NCBI GenBank assembly: GCA_008931825.1
Contig: QXVZ01027268.1
Span: 1-23,017, forward strand
Reading direction: 5' to 3'
From: Phallusia fumigata
Lineage: Eukaryota; Chordata; Ascidiacea; Phlebobranchia; Ascidiidae
DNA: 23,017 nucleotides
Made by a program: the position numbers and the translations under genes
Notes under the pieces: model-generated
The model's database searches: none
The model's input: the letters and a program-made list of their open reading frames with translations, nothing else
What the model was told of the DNA's origin: nothing
Shown here: positions 12,301 through 18,035 of the stretch, piece after piece
Position numbering within the stretch: the stretch's first letter is position 1
Layout: every line of letters starts with the position of its first letter

Positions 12301-15300
12301 CGCTGCCGCAAGGAAGTTTAATGACCAGGACCAGATTTCATATCATGCTCTAATTATGCCCAAAGTGACACTTTTGTAGTTAAAGACTTAATTCGAAGGA
12401 CAATCAAGAAATTAAAGGTGGCTTTTTCAGTTAAAAATGTTCGGTGTTACAGGGCAGTAACACATCTTGATCCGTGCTTCTTTCTATCAGCAAATGTTCT
12501 TGTAACTTCATGTTCTTTTATAAATTTCAGTGTTCGATATCTGCGACCCGAAATATCATTACTGCGATCCCGTTGCAAACTGCACAGCTGTAGGTGAGGT
12601 GGGAAGGACGATGAACGCCACATGTGATTGTCCCTCAGGCTACTATGGAAACGGGATTAATTCCACCACAGGTAAATATATAGGAATGTCCAGGCAAGTT
12701 TAATTAAATAGCAAAATGGAAATGGTTGACTTGTTTTTCCGCCTCGAGACTCTCCGCTTTGGTTTGATTTTGTTTCACCGAAACTGATTGACAAAGTATA
12801 AATTATTCTGGGATCTGCCCGGAATTTTATATGTGGACCAATGATAACGGCACAATCATCACATTAAGTCAGGTCTGTAGCTCAGTTGGTAGAGCGCCAG
12901 CCCCAGCCCTAGGATCCTGTCGTGGGTTCGAATCCCAACGCAGGTTAGATTTTTCTAGCCAACGCCTTGCTGATTAGATATCATTCGAAAATTCCCAGTT
13001 ACTCTTGGCACCAACTGCATGAACCTGGATTACTGCATGCCAAGTTTGTCTCCTTGTTCGGCGTCAGCTAACTGTTCCGACTTTGAGGGAACCACTCTGG
13101 GTGCAAACTGCTCCTGTATTGCCGGTTATTCCGGTGATGGGTGAGATTGATTTATGTCTGTTTTTGTTGAGTTTATTTAATAAGTTTGTCTTTGAATTTA
13201 GTAATACAACTTCACACGGCCCTGTTTAGCGCCCCTGTCCCAAGGTATAACTGGTGCTTCGTATATGCGTTAAAACCTTAAATGTAACATAGAATCTACA
13301 ACCAAACAGATATTTAATGCCCGCGTTGCAAAACAAACATTATCATCGATTCTCAGGTACAAGTCTGGCACTGGTTGTAGAAACGACGTCGCCCTTGCGC
13401 TGCAGATTGCGATTCCGATTGTAGTTGTGATTCTCATCGTGATCGGGATAGTCGGCTATAAGATTTTGATGAAGCGAAAGCGCAAGAGCGACTTCAAGTG
13501 GTCGCAGTTCGTAGCCAACACGGCTTTGCAGTACACAGTACCTCTTGATGTTGGAGACTCGGTGAGTTTGAGTTTGGGTCAGTTTTGTTAAGCTTTAAAG
13601 GCTGTGAGTTTGTAAATCATTTGGTATGGGTCGTGATGAAGGTCGCAAATCCTGGATGGGGGAGCAAGGGTAGATGTCCCCCAAAATTTTTGATTTGGGG
13701 GGACTTCTATTTGTCTGTCATTAGAATCGAAAATACTGTTTAAATGTTTAAAGCTGGTTTACTGTGCCATTAAAACGATTTTAGGAATTATTTAACATAC
13801 TTTTGCAACAGTCAAGACCTGTATTGTGATGTCATACCTTTTCGTCCATCGATATGACGTCAAATACACAACAATTCCCCACAAAAATCAAAAGTCTCCA
13901 CCACCCAATAATTTAAATAGATTTGCGCCACTAGTCGAGATGCAGAGACTAATTTACAGGTTCAAGAAAGAAGTGTTTTTATTGCATTGGGAAAGGCGGG
14001 TGGATTCTTCATGTGAAATAAGTTTTACACCACGTACATTTAAAAAAATAAAAAATTTCAAAAACTAAAAAATACTAAAAAAAGAAGTTTAAATAAACCG
14101 CTGAATGTTTGCATGATAATGTTATGCACTTTTAACCAGTTAAGCAACAAGATCAACCAAATTATATGACACAAAAAAAGTAAGACAAATACAGAAAATA
14201 ACAAACGTAAATTTTTTAATATATTTTGTGCAATAACGCCTAATAAAATGATATAAAACATTACTGCAATTACTAATCCGACGGTCAAATAAGGCGTTCA
14301 CCCGAACAAGCGATTATGACGTAACAAACCTTGGTGTCTTTCTCGCAGACCGATTGTCTTCCAACCTTTGGGGACAAGTGGGAGCTGGACCGTGACCGCG
14401 TGAGGGTGGGTGAAGTGCTGGGGCGGGGAAATTATGGGGTCGTGTACAAGGGTTGGTATAACGAGGAAAAAAGTGTGGTTGGAAGCACAAAGGAGATTCC
14501 GGTCGCTATCAAACAAGTGAAAGGTGAGGGGTGCCACTAGTGGTGGGAATAAACTGCAAAAAGATTTAACATTGATTGTGCAGTAGTTCTAAATTGTGGT
14601 GTTCGGAATAACAAACAAGAATTCATCAAATAAAGTGAATAATTACAACAATTTAAATTCTCAACAAGAAAATACAATCCAGTGCTTTAAAATTTTCTAC
14701 TGCGTTTGTTGAAACAACGTTATACAGACTGTCTTGTATTTTCTCATTACGTGTTTTGAATGAAGAACGTTACATAAAAGTTATCCTTGCATAAATTTAA
14801 CTTCGCATTAAAAACAAAATTTGGGTCATATTACGTTTCTGGAGGCAGTCTAGATGCTTCAAGTTTTATTGGTACGCAATTACTTTCCGGTTACAAAGTT
14901 GCTGGTGTGACAGATATTTTGTGCCGAAATATTGAGAAAATATGCGATGTTTCAAAGTATATTGGAGAAAAGTTTAAACAAATAACTCGTGGAATACGTT
15001 ACATAAACGTTTTCTTAAAAACTTATTTACAAACAATCTTAGATAATCGCTTTGCACAAGCTTAGCCTGGTGAAATATTTCACCTTTTCTCTGCATTACT
15101 AAACAGAGGGCCCGAATGAAGAGACGAAGTTGGGAGATTTTCTCGCGGAAATTGGTTTTATGTTGAACGTTGGAGATCATCCGAATGTCCTTGGAGTGAT
15201 CGGATGTTGCACCACCAGGAAACCGATCTTCCTTGTCACAGAGTTCCTCAAATATGGAGATCTTCTACACTTCCTCTGGGACGCAAGAGAGGTAACGAAC

Positions 15301-16505
15301 ATGCTTGGCAATTTTTCTGCGAAAAACATCAAAATGAAATATCGGTGATCAAACGAACATTTGTCACTGAAGAACAGACATCAGTTCAGAAAAAATCGCT
15401 TATCACCAAATCAGTTTGAAATGAAGAGTTGTTGGTTTGTTGTACGCTTTATTCGATATGACCAATTTGGTACAAAATACGATTTGTGAAGTGCTGCAAC
15501 TTTACAACTAGAAAATCGTTTAGGACATTTCTTTGTTTCATACCAAAACTTTACACAACACCGGATTTCATCAAATTGCATATCTAATTTCCAGCCCACA
15601 AAGTGCATGGAGGACGCCTTGTACCACCTAACGGAGAAATCTCTTTACGAAATGTCCCGCGAGGTGGCGCAAGGAATGGCTTACCTCACCAAGTCGCGGA
15701 TCATCCACGGTGATCTTGCTGCGAGGAATATATTGGTCGGAGAAGGCCTTGTCTGCAAAATATCTGACTTCGGTTTGGCCAACGACGTTTACAGGTTTGT
15801 TAACTTCGGTATTTTCGGGTTTTACGTACCTTGCACGTCACCATTAATGACGTAACTTGATGACGTGGNGGGTTTACTAAAGCGAACAATCTACTTGAAA
15901 GGGATCATTCCTAATTCCAGCGTATTGATTAACAGTTGCACAAACACGAAACTTGTGTTAAAATTACGAAATTATGGACATGTTACCATACACCGGCAAA
16001 TAATTTGGAAACGTGGGCCACCGATAAACAAGTTGCACTTTATGCATGAGTTGCCGGCAGACAATTTTCCAAGAGGGAGCAAATCGAAATATAGTAAATA
16101 CTTTTTCAGTCATGAGATTTCTTGACAACACACATATAATTAATAAAGTAAATTTTATTTGTGATAGTAGGGTAGGGAAAGTGCTCCCTCTTGCACCTGC
16201 GTGCCCATGACTTAATACTCCTCGAGTGATTTGGGCAAAGAGGTATTATGTCGTAATAACAAACACTTAATCATGTTGCTAAATCTTCCAAAGCAACTTC
16301 CCTTTTAAAAAGTTTAGAACCAAAGTAGATAAATTAGTAATAAAAAGGTTCCAGAACTATTTGTTTGCTAACATTTGTTGAATTTTAGGAATACAAAAAA
16401 GTTGTGGATCCAACCAATACTTTGGGAGGTGGGAAGGCGAGCGTTGAAAGCCCAGCTTTCGTCTCGACCGAGCAGCTTGACAAGAGAGCATTCGTGCAAG
16501 TGTAA
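6253..16505 (+). CDS. Receptor tyrosine kinase with two EGF-like domains (spliced; kinase C-lobe missing from assembly)
   Basis: Exons: 6253-6373, 6760-6885, 8290-8383, 9063-9255, 9794-9864, 10359-10480, 11053-11228, 11767-11986, 12531-12671, 12999-13140, 13357-13561, 14349-14523, 15107-15291, 15595-15794 and terminal 16389-16505. The first fourteen join in one frame to 723 codons plus two bases. Residues 1-21 form a signal peptide. About 121-160 is cysteine-rich (weakly follistatin/Kazal-like). About 179-375 is unrecognised and rich in N-glycosylation sites. EGF-like domains are at 379-428 and 434-476, the transmembrane helix at about 481-503, then KRKRK. The kinase shows GRGNYG (562-567), VAIK with K592, alpha-C E610, likely gatekeeper T640, catalytic loop HGDLAARN (695-702) and DFG (715-717). 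HRD is HGD here. Such a protein would sit in the plasma membrane and phosphorylate tyrosines after ligand binding; the ligand is unknown. The activation loop, APE and rest of the C-lobe are absent, so the stored gene cannot encode a complete kinase. It is not confidently assignable to a named receptor family. Confidence 0.9.
6455..6655 (-). mobile_element. tRNA-related SINE in intron 1, interrupted
   Basis: On the minus strand there is a box-A-like TAGCTCGTTGGGCAAAGTG (about 6633-6651) and, further on, the B box GGGTTCGAATTC (6466-6477), both polymerase III promoter elements. The 9-mer CGCCTCTTG occurs at 6527-6535 and 6599-6607 and flanks 63 bases. This could be an insertion with target-site duplication or a local duplication. 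The A to B distance is longer than in a normal tRNA, so this is a SINE relic and not a tRNA gene. Confidence 0.55.
6760..6885 (+). CDS. Kinase gene exon 2: N-terminal ectodomain
   Basis: Acceptor TTGATCAG|AC, donor ACAAA|GTAAGT; phase 1 in and phase 1 out (126 bases). It encodes residues 41-82, including [20 protein letters not shown] and [13 protein letters not shown] and NWT are N-glycosylation sequons. No domain recognised. Confidence 0.75.
6886..8289 (+). other. Intron 2
   Basis: A 1.4 kb AT-rich intron. It contains no recognisable exon, RNA gene or transposon domain. Confidence 0.6.
8290..8383 (+). CDS. Kinase gene exon 3: ectodomain (3' end uncertain)
   Basis: Acceptor TCTGCAG|AT joins phase 1 to give Asn. 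The protein [20 protein letters not shown] continues to NQCNTG. To keep frame with exon 4 the exon must end in phase 2, which points to the weak donor GG|GTTGGT at 8384. A better-looking donor, GTAGAT at 8388, ends in phase 0 and would need the acceptor at 9044-9045 inside repeat A copy 2. Confidence 0.6.
8384..8902 (+). other. Intron 3, upstream part
   Basis: AT-rich intronic sequence without recognisable exons or domains. The exon 3 frame stays open to about 8515, with a plausible donor AGG|GTAAAT at 8491, but the added peptide looks unlike the rest of the ectodomain. Confidence 0.5.
8903..9045 (+). repeat. Dispersed repeat A, copy 2 (best core and left arm)
   Basis: Left arm 8903-8932 (AAGATACAAGCCAGTACTTG then TGTGTGAAAC) is the reverse complement of the right arm of copy 3 (9986-10015) at 29 of 30 positions. 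It is followed by CTTTC, CTGATGA (8937-8943), a GACAA/TTGTC hairpin (8945-8960) and GAAAC (8961-8965). The right arm here is degraded. The 3' part holds AAACTGTGAATTGTCAACAT, shared with 3029-3103. The copy ends about 17 bases before exon 4. Confidence 0.75.
9063..9255 (+). CDS. Kinase gene exon 4: cysteine-rich module
   Basis: Acceptor GCGTTTACAG|C (phase 2 in), donor CCAGAG|GTAAGC (phase 0 out). It encodes residues 114-178 with six cysteines spaced C-x6-C-x8-C-x-C-x3-C-x10-C, ending in a VCKHVGNYY stretch. The CxCxxxC...VC..G.Y pattern recalls follistatin-N plus Kazal modules (SPARC, agrin), but the later Kazal cysteines are absent. The assignment is tentative. Confidence 0.8.
9256..9376 (+). 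mobile_element. SINE tail fragment beside the exon 4 donor
   Basis: Fourteen bases after the intron start is GTGGGTTCGAATCC (9270-9283), a tRNA T-arm/B box without a tRNA 5' half. It is followed by a non-tRNA tail up to the next SINE. It looks like a 5'-truncated tRNA-derived SINE lying almost at the splice donor. Confidence 0.5.
9378..9480 (+). mobile_element. tRNA-derived SINE, copy 1 (intron 4)
   Basis: The tRNA-like head has box A GTTGGTAGAGCGCC and box B GTGGGTTCAAATCCCAC, ending CGCAGGTT at about 9453. The head 5' end is rearranged (AGTAGCTTGGTAGAGTTGG). The downstream block AACCCACACCTTGCTGA is shared with copies at 12872 and 16987, which shows a SINE and not a tRNA gene. The minus-strand open frame over it is a shadow. 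Confidence 0.75.
9718..9744. promoter_or_regulatory. Paired CRE palindromes in intron 4
   Basis: Two perfect TGACGTCA octamers at 9718-9725 and 9737-9744 (start to start 19 bases). This is the consensus site for CREB/ATF proteins. TGACGT-type words recur across the window (89, 8813, 13853, 14316, 15847, 15860), so this may reflect a repeat habit of the genome and not a regulatory element. Confidence 0.35.
9794..9864 (+). CDS. Kinase gene exon 5: ectodomain
   Basis: Acceptor CATTTTCAG|GAC, donor TACAG|GTAAAA; phase 0 in and phase 2 out. It encodes residues 179-201, [20 protein letters not shown] then PYY, plus two bases of a split Arg codon. No domain recognised. Confidence 0.8.
9957..10115 (+). 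repeat. Dispersed repeat A, copy 3 (best right arm)
   Basis: CCTGATGATGACAAAACGTA (core with the stem-loop deleted), GAAAATGTTTC, then the right arm ATACACAAGTACTGGCTTGT and ATCTT to 10015. Beyond it, TATTGTGATT (10018-10027) is inverted as AATCACAATAG (10105-10115), so the element may extend to there. The left arm is not clear. Confidence 0.65.
10359..10480 (+). CDS. Kinase gene exon 6: ectodomain
   Basis: Acceptor CTCGCGCAG|A, donor GCTGTG|GTAAGT; phase 2 in and phase 1 out. Encodes residues 202-242: [20 protein letters not shown], then [20 protein letters not shown]. Only this frame is open and it links in phase on both sides. No family recognised. Confidence 0.8.
10481..11052 (+). other. 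Intron 6
   Basis: AT-rich intron with a short adenine run (10891-10900). No exon, RNA gene or transposon domain seen. Confidence 0.6.
11053..11228 (+). CDS. Kinase gene exon 7: ectodomain
   Basis: Acceptor TTGTTTGCAG|AT, donor GAT|GTAAGA; phase 1 in and phase 0 out. Encodes residues 243-301, for example [20 protein letters not shown] and [20 protein letters not shown] and NVS are N-glycosylation sequons, which supports an extracellular location. No known domain recognised. Confidence 0.85.
11229..11766 (+). other. Intron 7
   Basis: AT-rich. Overlapping open frames at 11450-11745 have no domain and no splice support; I see only intron sequence here. Confidence 0.55.
11767..11986 (+). CDS. 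Kinase gene exon 8: ectodomain
   Basis: Acceptor GACCGTAG|AAC, donor CCCCAA|GTAAGT; phase 0 in and phase 1 out. Encodes residues 302-374, starting [20 protein letters not shown] and ending [11 protein letters not shown]. Contains NGS and NLT sequons and several cysteines. It directly precedes the EGF-like exons. Confidence 0.85.
11987..12530 (+). other. Intron 8 with a dispersed-repeat end
   Basis: Bases 12019-12076 (GTTGAGTTGAGTTTATTTC... to CATAATTGCAGTGAACA) match 20957-21027, which marks the end of a dispersed element. The rest is AT-rich with no recognised feature. Confidence 0.55.
12531..12671 (+). CDS. Kinase gene exon 9: EGF-like domain 1
   Basis: Acceptor AATTTCAG|TG, donor ACAG|GTAAAT; phase 1 in and out (141 bases), a typical EGF exon. 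C379-x6-C-x5-C-x13-C-x-C followed by PSGYYGNG; the sixth Cys (C428) lies in exon 10. These domains usually mediate extracellular binding. Not clearly calcium-binding. Confidence 0.92.
12872..12975 (+). mobile_element. tRNA-derived SINE, copy 2 (intron 9)
   Basis: Head GGTCTGTAGCTCAGTTGGTA then GAGCGCC with box B GTGGGTTCGAATCCC and CGCAGGTT. The anticodon arm is rearranged by a CAGCCC duplication. The tail CTAGCCAACGCCTTGCTGA matches the other copies. It ends about 25 bases before exon 10, so the acceptor region of intron 9 lies against SINE sequence. Confidence 0.8.
12999..13140 (+). CDS. Kinase gene exon 10: end of EGF 1, most of EGF 2
   Basis: Acceptor AATTCCCAG|TT, donor GATGG|GTGAGA; phase 1 in and phase 2 out. 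Supplies C428 of EGF 1, then C434-x6-C-x5-C-x11[11 protein letters not shown] of EGF 2. Its last Cys, C476, is in exon 11. Confidence 0.92.
13357..13561 (+). CDS. Kinase gene exon 11: transmembrane helix and juxtamembrane
   Basis: Acceptor GATTCTCAG|G, donor GACTCG|GTGAGT; phase 2 in and phase 0 out. Residues 469-537. YKSGTGC closes EGF 2; [20 protein letters not shown] is the membrane helix, followed by KRKRK as stop-transfer. The juxtamembrane tyrosine in LQYTVPLD is a possible docking or regulatory site (inference). Confidence 0.95.
13562..14348 (+). other. Intron 11 with a short hairpin
   Basis: Near-perfect inverted repeat GTCCCCCAAAA (13676-13686) and TTTGGGGGGAC (13694-13704), typical of a transposon terminus. 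The 14040-14290 stretch is AT-rich with poly-A runs. The open frames at 13826-14288 have no domain. Confidence 0.5.
14349..14523 (+). CDS. Kinase gene exon 12: glycine-rich loop and catalytic lysine
   Basis: Acceptor TTCTCGCAG|ACC, donor AAAG|GTGAGG; phase 0 in and phase 1 out. Residues 538-595: [25 protein letters not shown], then IPVAIKQVK with K592. Standard tyrosine-kinase N-lobe entry (tryptophan before the G-loop, GxGxxG, VAIK). The extended beta-2/beta-3 loop ([12 protein letters not shown]) is ordinary in receptor kinases. Confidence 0.95.
14524..15106 (+). other. Intron 12 with repeat A copy 4
   Basis: AT-rich intron; 14666-14742 holds the decayed repeat A copy. The 92-codon open frame at 14787-15065 shows no domain and no splice support, so I do not call it an exon. 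Confidence 0.55.
14666..14742 (+). repeat. Dispersed repeat A, copy 4 (decayed)
   Basis: Left arm remnant AATACAATCCAGTGCTTT, TTTTC, then CTGCGTTTGTTGAAACAACG and TTATACAGACTGTCTTGTAT. The same order of blocks as copies 2 and 3 is visible, but the CTGATGA is lost. Confidence 0.5.
15107..15291 (+). CDS. Kinase gene exon 13: alpha-C helix to hinge
   Basis: Acceptor ACTAAACAG|AG, donor AGAGAG|GTAACG; phase 1 in and phase 0 out. Residues 596-657. FLAEIGFML carries alpha-C E610. [11 protein letters not shown] is the beta-4 region. [16 protein letters not shown] is the hinge, with likely gatekeeper Thr640 and no long kinase insert. Confidence 0.95.
15595..15794 (+). CDS. Kinase gene exon 14: catalytic loop and DFG
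   Basis: Acceptor AATTTCCAG|CCC, donor TACAG|GTTTGT; phase 0 in and phase 2 out. Residues 658-723. [22 protein letters not shown] gives catalytic D697 and N702, then ILV and [10 protein letters not shown] (DFG 715-717). The Arg of HRD is Gly696. The exon ends at the start of the activation loop, where the reading chain breaks. Confidence 0.95.
15869..15869. other. Assembly N: probable gap removing the kinase C-lobe
   Basis: One N in GTGGNGGG, 75 bases into the intron after the DFG exon. No activation-loop end, APE, alpha-F DxW motif or other C-lobe sequence is visible from 15795 to 16388 on either strand. The bases after the N are repeat-like (see 16053-16191). Exon 14 leaves phase 2 and the terminal exon takes phase 0, so exons are missing. 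Confidence 0.75.
16053..16191. repeat. Transposon-like fragment with inverted ends
   Basis: GCCGGCAGACAATTTTCCAA at about 16053 is repeated with changes as GCCGGCAGAAAATTTTCCAA near 17254. Within the fragment AAGAGGGAGCA (16071-16081) is exactly inverted as TGCTCCCTCTT (16181-16191). It looks like a small non-autonomous element lying after the N. Confidence 0.55.
16389..16505 (+). CDS. Terminal exon: probable cytoplasmic tail of the kinase gene
   Basis: Acceptor GAATTTTAG|GAA, then 38 codons [20 protein letters not shown]... to DKRAFVQV and TAA (16503-16505), before a 3' UTR with AATAAA. The tail has a tyrosine and Ser/Thr-rich stretch suited to a receptor tail. A second frame (phase 2, which would splice directly to exon 14) is also open to TGA at 16516-16518 and would give a truncated kinase. 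I prefer phase 0 on codon look. Confidence 0.65.
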   Translation, partial: EYKKVVDPTNTLGGGKASVESPAFVSTEQLDKRAFVQV

Positions 16506-16680
16506 AGCTGACCTGTGATTTAATGTGGGGTGAGGCAGTTTGGCCAGGAGCTGACGTTCGGAGGAAGGAATGAACCACTTGCCTCAAAGACTTTGGTGGA
16601 AACGTACTTGTGTTGGTGATGTTTGTACAAATCCTTCTGAATTGCCTACAATAAACTAACTTTGAAAAAAATGGTTTTTG
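16506..16680 (+). terminator. 3' UTR and polyadenylation signal of the kinase gene
   Basis: A canonical AATAAA at 16650-16655 lies 145 bases after the TAA. A T-rich stretch (TGGTTTTTGATTT, from about 16671) follows and could be the downstream element. This supports the adjoining exon as a real gene end. Confidence 0.7.
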
Positions 16681-16779
16681 ATTTATGTTCATGAGTCCAC
16701 CGTCGACCTATAGCTGCCGATTTGCATTCGTTCGAATTTTTACAAATTAGTGACTTCAATTTGTGTCAACTATTCAGGT

Positions 16780-16907
16780 ATCACTGGGTTGGAGCAATGC
16801 TCATTAAGTTTCTTGCTCAAAGAAACACAAACGACCGAGACGGGATTAGAACCAACAACCTTTCGAGCACAAGGCAGTCATTGTAACCAACCAGCCACTT
16901 TAGCGAC
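16780..16907 (-). mobile_element. tRNA-derived SINE, second family
   Basis: On the minus strand: box-A-like TGGCTGGTTGG, box B GGTTCTAATCC, then TTTGTGTTTCTTTGAGCAAG and AGCATTGCTCCAACCCAGTG. The tRNA-unrelated body with a CTTTGAGCAAG motif marks a SINE, distinct from the family at 9378, 12872 and 16987. Confidence 0.7.
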
Positions 16908-16986
16908 TTCTGTTGTAAAAAGCTAAAAATGCAGAACTACTGCATTCGAAAAACCTATTGAAGTTGCTAGTGTTCATCTTTCGAAA

Positions 16987-17085
16987 GCCTGTGTAGCTCA
17001 GTTGGTAGACCGCCCTGCACAAGCTCAAGTCGAGGGTTCGAATCCCACCGCAGGCTAGGTTTTCCAGCCCACGTCTTGCTGAATG
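16987..17085 (+). mobile_element. tRNA-derived SINE, copy 3
   Basis: Head 16987-17055: GCCTGTG pairs with CGCAGGC as a 7-bp acceptor stem, then TAGCTCAGTTGGTAGACCG and box B GAGGGTTCGAATCCC. The D stem is broken (GCTC/GACC) and the anticodon arm does not fold, so it is not a working tRNA. The tail CAGCCCACGTCTTGCTGA is shared with copies 1 and 2. Confidence 0.8.
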
Positions 17086-17638
17086 AAAATGCATAACAGG
17101 TCAACTATGAATCGGCATCTGCTGGAAATCAAGTTTCTTTGCATGAAACTTATTGGAAGCAGGAGTAGGACGGTCGGTTTAACATTTGCGCAATTATCTC
17201 ACGTATAGTACGAGCTTACAACAAGACCTTTAGTATGGTAAAGCCATATGGGCGCCGGCAGAAAATTTTCCAAGGGCGCGGGTAAATCTTAATTCATGTA
17301 TAGTTTTTCATTCATAATTTTTTTTAATAATAAAGTGCATGTTTCGAAATTACGGAAGGGCCAAGTGCCTCTGCCCAACAGATTTGCAAAAACAGAACCG
17401 GTGCTGAGCTGTGGCTTTAAGACCAAACTTAGCATTGATAATTGGTTTCAGTACGTTCATGAGCATATGAATAAACATTGTCTGATGATATCAACGGTTT
17501 TCTTTTATTACGATGCCTTTTGTATGCTTACATTACAAAAACATGGTTAACACAAAACTGTGTGACCCTTGTGTTTCTGCCTTTAGAGTTTGATATGAAC
17601 CAACCTTGAATTCATACAGGCATTTTCATTTATGTTTA
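17086..17638. other. Intergenic sequence
   Basis: Contains GGCGCCGGCAGAAAATTTTC near 17251, a second copy of the fragment at 16053. The open frame at 17296-17550 has no recognisable domain. Nothing else seen. Confidence 0.5.
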
Positions 17639-18035
17639 CATATAAATCTTTTCTCACGATTAGTTACATCAAAATAAGCGGACACTTGTACATGTTTTTT
17701 CTCAGTAGACCTCTTGTGGTTCGGTTGTCGCTTGTACAACATTGTGTCGACAATGTACCTTTCGTGCCCGTCCGAACTAGCGATTATATTTCGTTGGATT
17801 GGCATGTATAGGGGACTCGGTGGTACAATGGCCGACAGAGAGATATTTCCACTGTTACATCGAAAATTCAGTGGATTTCACTCGACACGATTCAATAGAA
17901 CACGATTCATGCGAACAACGAGCCTTTTGTACGTTGCCCTTAGTTGTTACTCGTTGTTAAGAAACGTGCAACTATTCAAGCGTATTTAACTGTGTTGGGA
18001 TTGAACTTTGTAATTTTTTTGGGATGCAGAAACTT
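17639..18035 (+). pseudogene. Cysteine-rich coding-like segment, copy 1 (broken)
   Basis: About 400 bases paralogous to 20520-20936. After a shared TGTTTTTTCTCAG acceptor-like site the frame reads PLVVRLSLVQHCVD. Later, in shifted frames, it reads MYRGLGGTM and then YFHCYIENSVDFTRHDSIEH followed by SCEQRAFCTLPLVVTRC and TAA (17958-17960). Relative to copy 2 there is an extra base near 17838-17844 and a deletion after the last Cys. Replacements between copies are conservative (K/E, E/D, S/A), which suggests former coding selection. Family not recognised. Confidence 0.55.

Noticed and set aside
14787..15065. Extra kinase exon between exons 12 and 13
   Set aside because: Exons 12 and 13 join directly in phase 1 with normal kinase spacing; the open frame would disrupt the beta-3 to alpha-C link.
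15865..16125. Open frame after the N as the missing kinase part
   Set aside because: The translation has no APE, alpha-F Asp or other C-lobe motif and includes the repeat-like GCCGGCAGAC block.
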